A DNA stretch of 64,000 nt from Streptomyces sp. HD (lineage in GTDB: Bacteria; Actinomycetota; Actinomycetes; Streptomycetales; Streptomycetaceae), in NCBI RefSeq assembly GCF_028369295.1, contig NZ_JAQMYP010000046.1, positions 1 through 64,000 on the forward strand, written 5' to 3'. Both the position numbers and the translations under genes were made by a program. The notes under the pieces are model-generated. The model ran no database searches. It saw nothing but the letters and a program-made list of their open reading frames with translations, and was not told the origin of the DNA. Numbering within the stretch: the first letter of the stretch is position 1; each line of letters begins with the position of its first letter. Shown piece by piece: positions 1-8,391 of the stretch.

Positions 1-36
<36 letters not shown>

Positions 37-56
37 ACACTTCGTACACCTACTTC

Positions 57-1652
57 TTACGGCTTGGGCGTGGCGTGCGGGGTACAGGTCACGTCCGCGG
101 CGTCCAGCTTGCCGCTCAGCAGGTAGTCGTCCACCCGCTGGTTGATGCACGGGTTGACCAGGCCGGTCACACCGTGCGAGCCCGCGTCCTTCTCGGTGAT
201 CAGACGGGAGCCCTTGAAGCGGTTGTGCAGTTCGACGGCGCCGTCGAACGGGGTGGCGGCGTCATGGGTGGACTGCACGATCAGGATCTGCGGAAGCCCC
301 TTGTGGGTCTTGACGTTCACCGGGCTTTGCTGCTTGACCGGCCAGGTGGCGCACGGCAGGTTCAGCCAGGCGTTCGCCCAGGTCATGAACGGGTAACTCT
401 TGTTGAGCTCGGTGTTGTCCCTGTCCCACTTCTTCCAGCTGGTGGGCCACTTGGCGTCGGTGCACTCGACGGCCGTGTAGACGGCGTTGCCGTTCTCCGA
501 GGCGATGTTGCCCGCGGTGTCGGACAGGTCCGGGGCGGCCGCGTCGATGAGCGCCTGGGTGTCGCCGGCGAAGTACTTGCTGAACACCGTCGCGACCGGC
601 ACCCACGAGGAGTCGTAGTACGGGGCGCTCTGGAAGAAGGAGATCAGCTCGGCCGGGCCGACGACCCCGCCGATGGGGTTCTTCTTGGCGGTGGCGCGCA
701 GTTCGAGCCACTTGGCCTGTACGGCGTCGCGTGTCGTCCCCAGGTGGAAGGTGGCGTCGTTGGCGGCGACCCAGTCCTCCCAGTCCTTCCAGCGGCCTTC
801 GAAGGCGACATCCTGGTCCAGGTTGGCCTGGTACCAGATCTTCTCCCGCGAGGGGTTGACGACGCTGTCCACGATCATGCGGCGCAGGTGGCCGGGGAAC
901 ATGGTGCCGTAGACGGCGCCGATGTAGGTGCCGTAGGAGACGCCCAGGAAGTTGAGCTTCTTCTCGCCGAGCGCGGCACGGATGACATCCAGGTCGCGCA
1001 CGGTGTTCGGCGTGGTCATCTGCGAGAGCATCGCCTTGCCGGTGCGCTCGGCGCAGCCGTCCGCGTACTCGCGGGCCAGCTTGCGCTGGGCGAGCTTGTC
1101 GGCCTCGGAGTCCGGCACCGGGTCGGCCTTGGGCGCCTTCACGAACTCCTGCGGGTCGATGCAGGAGATGGGCGCGGAGTGGCCGACGCCGCGCGGGTCG
1201 AAGCCCACGAAGTCGTACGCCTTGGCCACATTGGCCCACACCGGGTTCTTGTTGGTGACCCGGGTCGGGAAGCGCAGGCCGGAACCGCCGGGGCCGCCCG
1301 GGTTGTAGACGAGGGCACCCTGCCGCTCGTCCTTCGTCCCGGTGTTGCCGATGCGGTCGACCGCGAGCTTGATCTGCTTGCCGTACGGCTTGGCGTAGTC
1401 GACCGGGACGCTGACCCAGCCGCACTGGATGGGCTTGGCGATCCCCCAGTCGGCGGGGCAGTCCTGCCAGTCGATACCTGCCTTCGCGGCGCGCTCGGCG
1501 GCGATGGCTACGCCGCGGGCCTCGCTGTCCTGTCCGTGCCGCGAACCCGCACTCGCGCTGGCACTCGGCGCCGCGACGGCGCCGGCTATGAGCGTGGCCG
1601 TGACGAGCACTCCGGCCGAGCCGAGTGCCGTGACCCGCCTGTTCGGTCTCAT
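57..1652 (-). CDS. Secreted S33-family tripeptidyl aminopeptidase (alpha/beta hydrolase)
   Basis: Likely exported peptidase that clips N-terminal peptides outside the cell. The 531-residue protein starts with a basic, then hydrophobic, then Ala-Ser-rich signal peptide. It then shows the oxyanion motif NPGGPGGSG, the nucleophile elbow GVSYGTYIG (Ser), an acid residue in STHDAATPFDG and a late His in DAGSHGVTG, the layout of the SlpD/SlpE/Tap family with a TAP-like C-terminal domain. Length fits the family. I chose the ATG at 1652, preceded by GAGGGAC, over an in-frame TTG three codons upstream. It lies alone, downstream of and in the same direction as the urease genes. The substrate cannot be told from sequence. 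Confidence 0.88.
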   Translation of the reverse strand: MRPNRRVTALGSAGVLVTATLIAGAVAAPSASASAGSRHGQDSEARGVAIAAERAAKAGIDWQDCPADWGIAKPIQCGWVSVPVDYAKPYGKQIKLAVDRIGNTGTKDERQGALVYNPGGPGGSGLRFPTRVTNKNPVWANVAKAYDFVGFDPRGVGHSAPISCIDPQEFVKAPKADPVPDSEADKLAQRKLAREYADGCAERTGKAMLSQMTTPNTVRDLDVIRAALGEKKLNFLGVSYGTYIGAVYGTMFPGHLRRMIVDSVVNPSREKIWYQANLDQDVAFEGRWKDWEDWVAANDATFHLGTTRDAVQAKWLELRATAKKNPIGGVVGPAELISFFQSAPYYDSSWVPVATVFSKYFAGDTQALIDAAAPDLSDTAGNIASENGNAVYTAVECTDAKWPTSWKKWDRDNTELNKSYPFMTWANAWLNLPCATWPVKQQSPVNVKTHKGLPQILIVQSTHDAATPFDGAVELHNRFKGSRLITEKDAGSHGVTGLVNPCINQRVDDYLLSGKLDAADVTCTPHATPKP

Positions 1653-1790
1653 GTCCCTCAAGTGGGACCTCCCCCTGCGTCATGTCGATTGGTGGGGGGA
1701 TCCTCTCCGCTGTGAAGACTCGGAGAACAGGGGGCGCTGACCTTTTTTACCAATCCCATAAACGGAGAAGGCGGTCCGCTCAGCGGAGAC

Positions 1791-2555
1791 TCACCCCAGG
1801 GCGGCAAGCGCCTCGTCCAACACCCGCCGCAGCCGCAGGGCGTCGGCGGCCACAGCACTCACCAGCACGGCGGGCCCGGCAAGCGGCACGACCGCGGCAC
1901 TCTCCCCCAACACCCGAGCCGCTACCGGCGACTTCCCGAACTCCGGCCGTACGACGACGAGTTGCCCCACCGCCCGATGCCCGCCCAGCACGGCAGGACC
2001 GTCCCACCCGCCCGGCGCTCCGGGCCCGCAGGCCAGCTCCTGGTCGAGCAGCGTCCGCCCCTCGGCCCGCACCGTAAGACGACTGGTGAGCCGTCCGGGT
2101 TCCTCCCCGACCCGCCCGAGTACCTGCTCCTCGCGCAGCACGAGCCGGGCGTCGGCGCCAAGCTCGACCCTCGTCGCGACATACAGGTCACTGCCCTTCG
2201 CGGAGATCAACTGCTCGGGCAGCCACTCCAACTCACCCCCGTCGGCGACGCGGAGCCGCACGTCGTAGTGCGCCTCCCCCTTCGCCTGCCCGGGCAGCGC
2301 GATGGTCGCGGCGGCCGACCCGACGCGCAGCCGCGCCCCGCGCTCCACCTCCACCTCCACGGCGAACGCGTCCCCGCCGAGCGGCCCGCTCATCGCCCCG
2401 ACGAGCATGACCCGCGCCTCGTCACCACTCCCCCGCGTCCGCCGCAGCGCGAGAGGTCCGTCGCCCTCCAGCACGGGCAGGGCCGTGCCGCCCCGGCCGT
2501 CCTCCCGGGCGACGACCCGAGCGATGGCCCGCACCCCGCTGAGACGCACGCTCAC
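1791..2555 (-). CDS. ureD: Urease accessory protein UreD
   Basis: Scaffold protein that binds apo-urease and, with UreF and UreG, helps load nickel and carbamylate the active-site lysine. The 254-residue protein opens with VRAIARVVAREDGRGG and continues with the usual UreD stretch (LPVLEGDGPLALRRTRG). I chose the GTG at 2555 because it overlaps the ureG stop as GTGA, a common sign of translational coupling. An upstream in-frame TTG at 2588 would give 11 more residues. It is the last gene of ureABCFGD. Sequence similarity within UreD is low across phyla, but context makes the call firm. Confidence 0.9.
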   Translation of the reverse strand: MSVRLSGVRAIARVVAREDGRGGTALPVLEGDGPLALRRTRGSGDEARVMLVGAMSGPLGGDAFAVEVEVERGARLRVGSAAATIALPGQAKGEAHYDVRLRVADGGELEWLPEQLISAKGSDLYVATRVELGADARLVLREEQVLGRVGEEPGRLTSRLTVRAEGRTLLDQELACGPGAPGGWDGPAVLGGHRAVGQLVVVRPEFGKSPVAARVLGESAAVVPLAGPAVLVSAVAADALRLRRVLDEALAALG

Positions 2556-3229
2556 GCCGTCCAAGCGGCGAGCTGCGCTCGCACCCAACCGGCGACATCC
2601 TGCACACCGTCCTCGCTACGCAAAGACTGGAAGACGACAGGCAGTTCGGCCCGCTGAGCCTTGGCATCGGCGGCCATCCGCCCGAGGTCGGACCCGACGT
2701 ACGGCGCGAGATCGGTCTTGTTGACGACGAGCAGATCAGCGGTGGTCACGCCGGGTCCGCCCTTGCGGGGAATGTCGTCCCCGCCGGCCACGTCGATCAC
2801 GAAGATCTGCGCATCCACGAGCCCCTTGGAGAAGGTGGCGGTGAGATTGTCCCCGCCCGACTCGACGAGGATGAGGTCGAGCGGACCGACCTCGTCCTCC
2901 AGATCCTCCACGGCCTCAAGGTTCGCGGAGATGTCGTCCCGGATCGCCGTGTGCGGACAGGCCCCCGTCTCCACGGCGGTGATCCGCTCGGGCGGCAGCA
3001 CGGCCTCCCGCAACAGGAACTCGGCGTCCTCGCGCGTGTAGATGTCGTTCGTGACGACGGCCAGGGACAGTTCGTCGCGCAGGGCACGGCAGAGCGCCGC
3101 GACCGTGGCCGTCTTGCCGGAACCGACAGGCCCTCCGAGGCCGATGCGCAGGGCTCGGCGCGTCCCGTCGGGGCGGTGGGCGTCGGCGCTGACGGCGGAG
3201 GGGCCGTCGTGGGAGTGGTCGAGGTGCAT
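2552..3229 (-). CDS. ureG: Urease accessory GTPase UreG
   Basis: SIMIBI-class GTPase that delivers nickel to urease. The 225-residue protein has a His/Asp-rich N-terminus (MHLDHSHDGPS, possible metal binding), a P-loop GPVGSGKTATV near residue 32, the ESGGDNLTATFS switch region, a CPH motif (ACPHTAIRDD) for nickel, and the NKTD guanine-specificity motif. It is full length for the family. The ATG at 3229 has a GGAG site about nine bases upstream. The 3' end overlaps the ureD start. The gap to ureF is 77 bp, the largest inside this operon. Confidence 0.97.
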   Translation of the reverse strand: MHLDHSHDGPSAVSADAHRPDGTRRALRIGLGGPVGSGKTATVAALCRALRDELSLAVVTNDIYTREDAEFLLREAVLPPERITAVETGACPHTAIRDDISANLEAVEDLEDEVGPLDLILVESGGDNLTATFSKGLVDAQIFVIDVAGGDDIPRKGGPGVTTADLLVVNKTDLAPYVGSDLGRMAADAKAQRAELPVVFQSLRSEDGVQDVAGWVRAQLAAWTA

Positions 3230-3306
3230 GGGCGGCTCCTTCGGTAGGCGATGTGCTGCGGGGATGGCGGGGGTTTCTTCACAGGTTCTGCGGGGTGGGC
3301 GACCCG

Positions 3307-3981
3307 CTACGAGGCGAAGAGTCGTACGGCCCAGGCCGCATGCGCCTCCGCCCCGATCTCCAGCAACGGTGCCGAGGCCGCGGGCAGTTCATCGACCCCG
3401 TCGGCGGCGACGCGGCGCGCCGCCTCCACGGCCCGGTCCGCGACCTGGTCCATGTCCGGCGCCAACCGGGCCAGCACGGCCGTGGCGTCGAAGGGATCAA
3501 GACTGAGCAACCGCACCGTCGCACTCGCCGGCCCGCTCACACTCTCGTACGCCGCGCAGTACGCCGCGTCGACCGCCCCCAGCCCGGCAGCCCGAGCGGC
3601 GACCCCGAGCACGACCGGCTGATGGGCCCCCTTGGGAAACCGCCGGGCCAGGTCGTCGAGTTCCGCGGACGGCCAGGTCGCCCGGGCGGCCCGCATCAGC
3701 TGCCGGCCGAGCTTCCGGCCCGCCGTACGCAGTGCGGGCGACGGTGTGCGCGCGTCGGCCGCCTCGTCCAAGGCCACCGCGTCGACCCCCAGTGCGGCCG
3801 CCGCCGCGAGCGAGGCCGCGACCAGCCCTGCCGTGTGCAACCGCCCCCGGCAGAAGCCCTCAAGGCTCCCGGCCCCGGTGATCCGCCCCGCCTTGACGGC
3901 CGCCTCGGCCCCGCCGGAGTGCGCATGCCCCCCGGCGGGAAAGCGGCCGTCGGCCAGGACGAGAAGTGCTGCTCGTGACAT
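3307..3981 (-). CDS. ureF: Urease accessory protein UreF
   Basis: Acts with UreD and UreG in urease maturation and is thought to gate nickel transfer. The 224-residue protein begins MSRAALLVLADGRFPAGGHAH and carries the family's conserved FPAGGHAHSGG segment and an all-helical body. The ATG at 3981 lies 13 bp after the ureC stop, so translation is probably coupled. The frame stays open upstream into the ureC region, but those residues do not resemble UreF, so the short start is preferred. Confidence 0.93.
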   Translation of the reverse strand: MSRAALLVLADGRFPAGGHAHSGGAEAAVKAGRITGAGSLEGFCRGRLHTAGLVAASLAAAAALGVDAVALDEAADARTPSPALRTAGRKLGRQLMRAARATWPSAELDDLARRFPKGAHQPVVLGVAARAAGLGAVDAAYCAAYESVSGPASATVRLLSLDPFDATAVLARLAPDMDQVADRAVEAARRVAADGVDELPAASAPLLEIGAEAHAAWAVRLFAS

Positions 3982-3994
3982 CGGAACCCGGCCC

Positions 3995-5716
3995 TCAGAA
4001 GAGGAAGTACCGCTGGGCCATGGGCAGTTCGGCGGCAGGCGTGGCCTCCACCAGCTCCCCGTCGATGTGCACGGCGAAGCTGTCGGGATCGATCCGTACG
4101 TCGGGCCGTGCGTCGTTCTGCCGCATGTCGGCCTTGGTGACCCCACGCGTCGACTCGATGGCCACGAACCGCTTCCCCAGCTGCAGCCGCTCCGGCAGCC
4201 CGTCCTCGATCGCGAGCGGCGCCACGAAGTTGACCGAGTTGGCGGCCGGTGCCCGCCCGATCGCCCCGAACATGGGCCGGGGCAGGATGGGCTGCGGCGT
4301 GGGGATGGAGGCGTTGGCGTCGCCCATCTGCGCGTACGCGATCTGCCCGCCCTTGATGACGAGCTGCGGCTTGACCCCGAAGAACGCCGGCTCCCACAGC
4401 ACCAGGTCGGCGAGCTTGCCGCTTTCCACGGACCCGATCTCACGGCCGAGACCCTGCGCGAGCGCGGGGTTGATCGTGTACTTGGCGACATACCGCCGCA
4501 CCCGCAGGTTGTCGGCGCGCCCGTCCCCCGCCAGCGCACCGCGCCGCCCCTTCATCACATGGGCGGTCTGCCAGGTCCGCATGATGACCTCGCCCACCCG
4601 CCCCATGGCCTGCGCGTCGGAGGAGATGATCGAGATGGCGCCGAGGTCGTGCAGTATGTCCTCCGCCCCGATGGTCGACGGCCGGATCCGCGACTCGGCG
4701 AAGGCGAGGTCCTCGGGCACCGCCGCGTTGAGGTGGTGGCAGACCATCAGCATGTCGAGGTGTTCCTCGGCGGTGTTGACGGTGAACGGCCGGGTCGGGT
4801 TGGTCGAACTGGGCAGTACGTGCGGCTCGGATACGACGCTCATGATGTCCGGCGCGTGCCCGCCGCCCGCACCCTCGGTGTGGTACGCGTGGATGCCCCG
4901 GCCGGCGATCGCGGCGAGGGTGTCACCGACGAAGCCGGCCTCGTTGAGGGTGTCCGTGTGGATGGCGATCTGGATGCCGGTCTGGTCTGCGACGGTCAGC
5001 GAGGCGTCGATGACGGCCGGCGTGGAACCCCAGTCCTCGTGCAGCTTGAGGCCGAGCGCGCCGCCGCGGATCTGGGACAGCATCGCCTCGTGGGAGACGG
5101 TGTTGCCCTTGCCCAGCAGGCCGAAGTTGATGGGGTGCTCCTCCATCGCCTCCAGCATCCGGGCCAGATGCCAGGGGCCGGGCGTGACCGTGGTCGCCTT
5201 GGAGCCCTCGGCGGGTCCGGTGCCGCCGCCGATGAGCGTGGTGGTGCCCGAGGCGAGCGCCTCGTCGGCGATCTGGGGACAGATGAAGTGGACGTGCGCG
5301 TCGATGGCGCCGGCCGTGAGGATCCGCCCGTTGCCGGCGATGATCTCGGTCTCGGGGCCGATGACGAGGTCCGGGTGCACCCCGTCCATCGTGTCGGGGT
5401 TGCCGGCCTTGCCGATACCGGTGATCCGGCCGTCGCGGATGCCGACGTCGGCCTTGACGATGCCCCAGTGGTCGATGATCACGACGCCGGTGATGACCGT
5501 GTCGGGGGTGCCGTCTGCGCGCGTAGCACGCGACTGGCCCATGGACTCGCGGATGACCTTGCCGCCGCCGAACACGGCCTCGTCACCGGCGAGCCCGGGT
5601 CCGCCGGAGCGGTCCTCCTCGATCTCGACCAGCAGGTCGGTGTCGGCGAGCCGGATGCGGTCGCCGGTCGTCGGGCCGAACAGATCGGCGTACGCGGCGC
5701 GGGAGATCTCAGGCAT
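3995..5716 (-). CDS. ureC: Urease alpha subunit (catalytic)
   Basis: Catalytic subunit that hydrolyses urea to ammonia and carbamate at a dinuclear nickel centre. The 573-residue protein has the metal-binding HVHFICPQ motif, the carbamylated lysine in GLKLHEDWG, and the active-site flap histidine in MVCHHLN. All key residues look intact. Length matches other UreC proteins. The ATG at 5716 overlaps the end of ureB by 8 bp and has a strong GGAGG site. A longer open frame to 5758 would add 14 residues that UreC normally lacks. Confidence 0.98.
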   Translation of the reverse strand: MPEISRAAYADLFGPTTGDRIRLADTDLLVEIEEDRSGGPGLAGDEAVFGGGKVIRESMGQSRATRADGTPDTVITGVVIIDHWGIVKADVGIRDGRITGIGKAGNPDTMDGVHPDLVIGPETEIIAGNGRILTAGAIDAHVHFICPQIADEALASGTTTLIGGGTGPAEGSKATTVTPGPWHLARMLEAMEEHPINFGLLGKGNTVSHEAMLSQIRGGALGLKLHEDWGSTPAVIDASLTVADQTGIQIAIHTDTLNEAGFVGDTLAAIAGRGIHAYHTEGAGGGHAPDIMSVVSEPHVLPSSTNPTRPFTVNTAEEHLDMLMVCHHLNAAVPEDLAFAESRIRPSTIGAEDILHDLGAISIISSDAQAMGRVGEVIMRTWQTAHVMKGRRGALAGDGRADNLRVRRYVAKYTINPALAQGLGREIGSVESGKLADLVLWEPAFFGVKPQLVIKGGQIAYAQMGDANASIPTPQPILPRPMFGAIGRAPAANSVNFVAPLAIEDGLPERLQLGKRFVAIESTRGVTKADMRQNDARPDVRIDPDSFAVHIDGELVEATPAAELPMAQRYFLF

Positions 5717-6020
5717 CGAGGGCACCTCCGGTCTCACCGCGCAGTCCGGGCACCACACGGGCGCCGGTGAGCGGGACGAGTTCGATGTCGACGGGGATCC
5801 CGGGCTCGAAGCGCACGGCAGTGCCGGCGGCGATGTTCAGCCGCTTGCCGCGCGCCGCGGCACGGTCGAAGTCCAGACCGGGGTTGGCCTCGGCGAAGTG
5901 GTAGTGGGAGCCGACCTGGACGGGCCGGTCGGCGGCGTTGAGGACGGTCAGCCGGGTGACCTCACGGCCCTCGTTGTACGCAATCGGGCCGTCGGCGAAC
6001 AGGATCTCTCCGGGAATCAT
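5709..6020 (-). CDS. ureB: Urease beta subunit
   Basis: Structural subunit of urease, 103 residues, with the typical opening MIPGEILFADGPIAYNEGRE and the VGSHYHFAEANPGLDFDR segment near the middle. It starts 11 bp after ureA ends and overlaps ureC by 8 bp. In this operon type UreA, UreB and UreC are separate proteins, as in most bacteria. Confidence 0.97.
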   Translation of the reverse strand: MIPGEILFADGPIAYNEGREVTRLTVLNAADRPVQVGSHYHFAEANPGLDFDRAAARGKRLNIAAGTAVRFEPGIPVDIELVPLTGARVVPGLRGETGGALDA

Positions 6021-6031
6021 CGAGGCCCCCT

Positions 6032-6346
6032 TCAGACGATCGGGTCGTGGACGGTGACGAGCTTGGTGCCGTCCGGGAAGGTCGCCTCGACCTGGACGTC
6101 GTGGATCATCTCGGGGATACCGTCCATGACGTCGTCGCGGGTGAGCAGCTTGCGCCCGGAGGACATGAGCTCGGCGACCGTACGGCCGTCCCGGGCGCCC
6201 TCAAGGATGTGCGACGTGATGAGGGCGACCGCCTCGGGGTGGTTCAGCTTGAGGCCGCGGGCCCGGCGCTTCTCGGCAACGTCGGCCGCCACGTGGATGA
6301 GCAGCCTCTCTTGCTCGTGCGGGGTCAGTTGCACGTCCCACCTCAC
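6032..6346 (-). CDS. ureA: Urease gamma subunit
   Basis: First gene of the urease operon, coding for the small gamma subunit (104 residues). The sequence LTPHEQERLLIHVAADVAEK and the C-terminal EATFPDGTKLVTVHDPI are diagnostic. The start is GTG at 6346, with GAGGA about eight bases upstream. The operon order is ureABCFGD, with no ureE, which is usual in Streptomyces. A GlnR-like box lies about 90-100 bp upstream. Confidence 0.97.
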   Translation of the reverse strand: MRWDVQLTPHEQERLLIHVAADVAEKRRARGLKLNHPEAVALITSHILEGARDGRTVAELMSSGRKLLTRDDVMDGIPEMIHDVQVEATFPDGTKLVTVHDPIV

Positions 6347-6434
6347 AGTCCTCGCCCGGACCGTGCGGGGTCCGGTTGCCGCAGCCGCCGGGCAAAGTCC
6401 CTGGTGGCGTGGATGTGCAGGCTAGTTGGACCGC

Positions 6435-6450
6435 ATTTCAAGCAAGTTAA
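6435..6450 (-). promoter_or_regulatory. Candidate GlnR box upstream of ureA
   Basis: Read on the minus strand, the bases are TTAAC, six spacer bases (TTGCTT), then GAAAT. This fits the GlnR half-site pair gTnAc-N6-GaAAc. GlnR control of ureA under nitrogen limitation is known in Streptomyces coelicolor. The site lies about 90-100 bp upstream of the ureA start and touches the 3' end of the tetR gene. The second half-site pair of a full GlnR box is not clear. Confidence 0.5.
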
Positions 6451-7097
6451 CCAAGCTGTGATCCGGTCGACTCGTCCGACTGTCCGCCCGGCATGCTCAT
6501 CAGCCCCCGCAGACCGTCCTGGAGCACCTCCACCGGCGCCGCCCCGAACAGGGCCTGATGGGCGACGAACCCCTGCGCGGTGGCGATCATGGTGCGCGCC
6601 ACATGGTCCGCGGGGATGTCCGACCGCATCATTCCGGCGTCCTGATACGCCTCGACGGCCAGCACCCAGCTGTCGCGCAGCTCCGTGTACCCGTCCGCCA
6701 GCACGGCCGCCAGTTCCTCGTTGCGTACGGTCTCCGCCCAGACCTGCATGATCAGCCGCGGCAGGAGCGGCTCATCTGCGACGCTGAGGGACGACCAGAC
6801 GCGCAGCGTCCGGCCCATGACCAAGCCGACCAGCACGTCCGGCGGTGGCGGCGGGCTCTGCCGGGTGACGTCCGCGAAGGCCGCGCGGATCTCACCGAGC
6901 ACCTCTTTGACGATCGCGGCGATCAGCTCGTCCTTGCCGCTGAAGTAGCGGTAGACCGCTCCGGCCGAGAGGTCGACCTCCTTCAGCACGTCCTGCATGG
7001 AGGTGGCGTGGAAGCCGTTGCGGGCGAAGAGCCGGGCGGCGCCGTCGAGGATCTGCCGGCGGCGGGCGTCGAGGTGCTCCTGGGATACGCGTGCCAT
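6447..7097 (-). CDS. TetR/AcrR-family transcriptional repressor
   Basis: 216-residue regulator. The N-terminal helix-turn-helix spans roughly residues 10-57 (RRQILDGAARLFARNGFHAT, then SAGAVYRYFSGKDEL). The rest is the variable ligand-binding and dimer domain. The ATG at 7097 is preferred over a far-upstream TTG because homologous TetR proteins begin just before the HTH. It is divergent from the membrane protein at 7238, and two related operator-like sites lie between them, so it probably represses itself and that gene. The ligand is unknown. Confidence 0.93.
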   Translation of the reverse strand: MARVSQEHLDARRRQILDGAARLFARNGFHATSMQDVLKEVDLSAGAVYRYFSGKDELIAAIVKEVLGEIRAAFADVTRQSPPPPPDVLVGLVMGRTLRVWSSLSVADEPLLPRLIMQVWAETVRNEELAAVLADGYTELRDSWVLAVEAYQDAGMMRSDIPADHVARTMIATAQGFVAHQALFGAAPVEVLQDGLRGLMSMPGGQSDESTGSQLG

Positions 7098-7109
7098 GGC
7101 CCCCAACGT

Positions 7110-7191
7110 AAAACGAACATTCCTTCTTGACAAGGAAGCACAACCGGAGGACGGTGACCCTAGCTAAAACGAACGATCCTTCTTTTTAGCT
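7110..7191. promoter_or_regulatory. Paired TetR operator sites in divergent promoter
   Basis: A 30-bp near-perfect palindrome lies at 7162-7191: outer arms AGCTAAAA and TTTTAGCT, core GAACGATCCTTC, 13 of 15 base pairs matching. A second copy of its left part (AAAACGAAC, two changed bases, then TCCTTCTT) lies at 7110-7128, 56 bp away and only 13 bp upstream of the tetR start. One site would cover the tetR promoter and the other the promoter of the membrane gene. Confidence 0.75.
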
Positions 7192-7237
7192 GAACCCTCT
7201 AGAAGCCGTCTCCATCCCGCCCTCTCAGGGAGTTCCC

Positions 7238-8284
7238 ATGCCCACCCGCCGCCTGATCGCGGTCGTCGTGCTCGTTCCCGTCCTCGCCGCCCTCGCCCTG
7301 TGGGCCTTCGCCTGGCCCGCCGCCCGCACCGCTCCCCGCGACCTGCCGCTCGGCGTCGCCGGCCCGGCAGCGGCCACCGCACAGGTGGAGCGGCAACTCG
7401 CGCAGCAGGACGGCGCGTTCGAGATCCACCGTTACGCCGACGAGGCCGCCGCCCGGGACGCCATCGAGGACAGGACCGTGTACGGCGCGGTCGTCGTCAC
7501 TCCGCAGGGACCCGAGCTGCTGACCGCCTCGGCCGCGAGCCCGACGGTCGCCCAGATGCTCCAGCAGGCGGTGGCACGGCAGGCCGCCGCCGAGGGCACG
7601 GAGGTCAGGACGGTCGACGTGGTGCCCGCACCCGAGAGCGACCCGCGCGGCGCGGCCCTCACCGCGAGCGTCCTGCCGCTCGCCCTGGCCGGCATCGCGG
7701 CCGGCGCCGCGGTGACCCTGGTGGGGCTGCGCGGAGTGCGCGCGGCGACCGCCCTGGTCGGCGCGGCCGCCCTGATCGGCGTGACCACGGCCGCCCTCGC
7801 GCACAGCTGGCTGGGCGTCGTGGCCGGTGACTGGCGGGCCGAGGCGGGCGTGTTCGCCCTGTCGACACTGGCTGTGAGCGCCGCCGTCGCGGGGCTCGCC
7901 GCCCTCATCGGCACCGCCGGTGTCGGCATCACGGCGGGCGTCATGATGCTGTTCGGCAACCCCTTCTCCGGCGCGTCCTCCGCCCCGCAGATGCTGCCCG
8001 AGCCGGCCGGCACGATCGGCCAGTGGCTGCCGCCGGGCGCGGGCGCGACCCTGCTGCGCTCGGTCTCCTTCTTCGACGGCGCGGCGGCGACCGGCCCGGC
8101 CCTGACGCTCACCTGGTGGGCGGCGCTGGGTTTGGGCGCCGTCCTCCTCGGCAGCACACTCAGGCAGCGCACTCGAACCGCTGATCTGCAGCGCGGAAAA
8201 GGGGCGCGGGGAACTGCGCGGCCGGCCACGGTGGCGCCGCAGACGCAGGACGACGTAACGCGGCACTCCCCACAGAGCGCCTGA
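7238..8284 (+). CDS. TetR-controlled membrane protein (ABC-2/YhgE-like permease type)
   Basis: 348-residue membrane protein. One N-terminal transmembrane helix (about residues 5-27) is followed by an extracytoplasmic domain of about 110 residues, then a block of five or six hydrophobic segments from about residue 140 to 315. This is the topology of YhgE/Pip-like or DUF3533/ABC-2 type proteins, often linked to efflux or small-molecule tolerance. It is divergent from a TetR repressor with shared operators. The C-terminal tail (about residues 320-338) is encoded by a dispersed repeat and is unlikely to be ancestral. No ATPase partner is adjacent. Confidence 0.7.
   Translation: MPTRRLIAVVVLVPVLAALALWAFAWPAARTAPRDLPLGVAGPAAATAQVERQLAQQDGAFEIHRYADEAAARDAIEDRTVYGAVVVTPQGPELLTASAASPTVAQMLQQAVARQAAAEGTEVRTVDVVPAPESDPRGAALTASVLPLALAGIAAGAAVTLVGLRGVRAATALVGAAALIGVTTAALAHSWLGVVAGDWRAEAGVFALSTLAVSAAVAGLAALIGTAGVGITAGVMMLFGNPFSGASSAPQMLPEPAGTIGQWLPPGAGATLLRSVSFFDGAAATGPALTLTWWAALGLGAVLLGSTLRQRTRTADLQRGKGARGTARPATVAPQTQDDVTRHSPQSA
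8197..8246 (+). repeat. Streptomyces-type dispersed repeat, fused into gene 3' end
   Basis: The segment AAAAGGGGCGCGGGGAACTG, continuing through GCGCGGCCGGCCACGG to CGCAGACGC, matches the short GC-rich repeat scattered through Streptomyces genomes. A related copy lies at 12466-12540. Here the repeat is read through in frame and supplies the last residues of the membrane protein. Confidence 0.65.
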
Positions 8285-8319
8285 CTCCCGTCGGCCGACC
8301 GGCCGACGGTCACGGAACC

Positions 8320-8359
8320 GACCGTGCACCCCCGCCGTAGCGGACGGGGGTGCACGGTC
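8320..8359. terminator. Strong hairpin terminator
   Basis: A perfect 15-bp stem, GACCGTGCACCCCCG (8320-8334) with its exact complement (8345-8359), closes a 10-base loop. It sits between the convergent membrane-protein and antitoxin genes and probably ends transcription from both sides. Confidence 0.85.
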
Positions 8360-8391
8360 TCGTCGTTTCTACGAGGGGGCCGGTACCCGAT

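Noticed and set aside
2556..2588. Longer UreD start at TTG 2588
   Set aside because: The GTG at 2555 overlaps the ureG stop as GTGA and matches the usual UreD N-terminus.
3632..5770. Long open frames on the plus strand opposite ureC
   Set aside because: They are mirror frames of a GC-rich gene. The translations are Arg/Asp/Gly-rich without motifs, while the minus strand codes for an intact UreC.
1791..6346. Missing ureE as a sign of a broken operon
   Set aside because: Streptomyces urease operons of the ureABCFGD type normally lack ureE, and all seen genes are intact.
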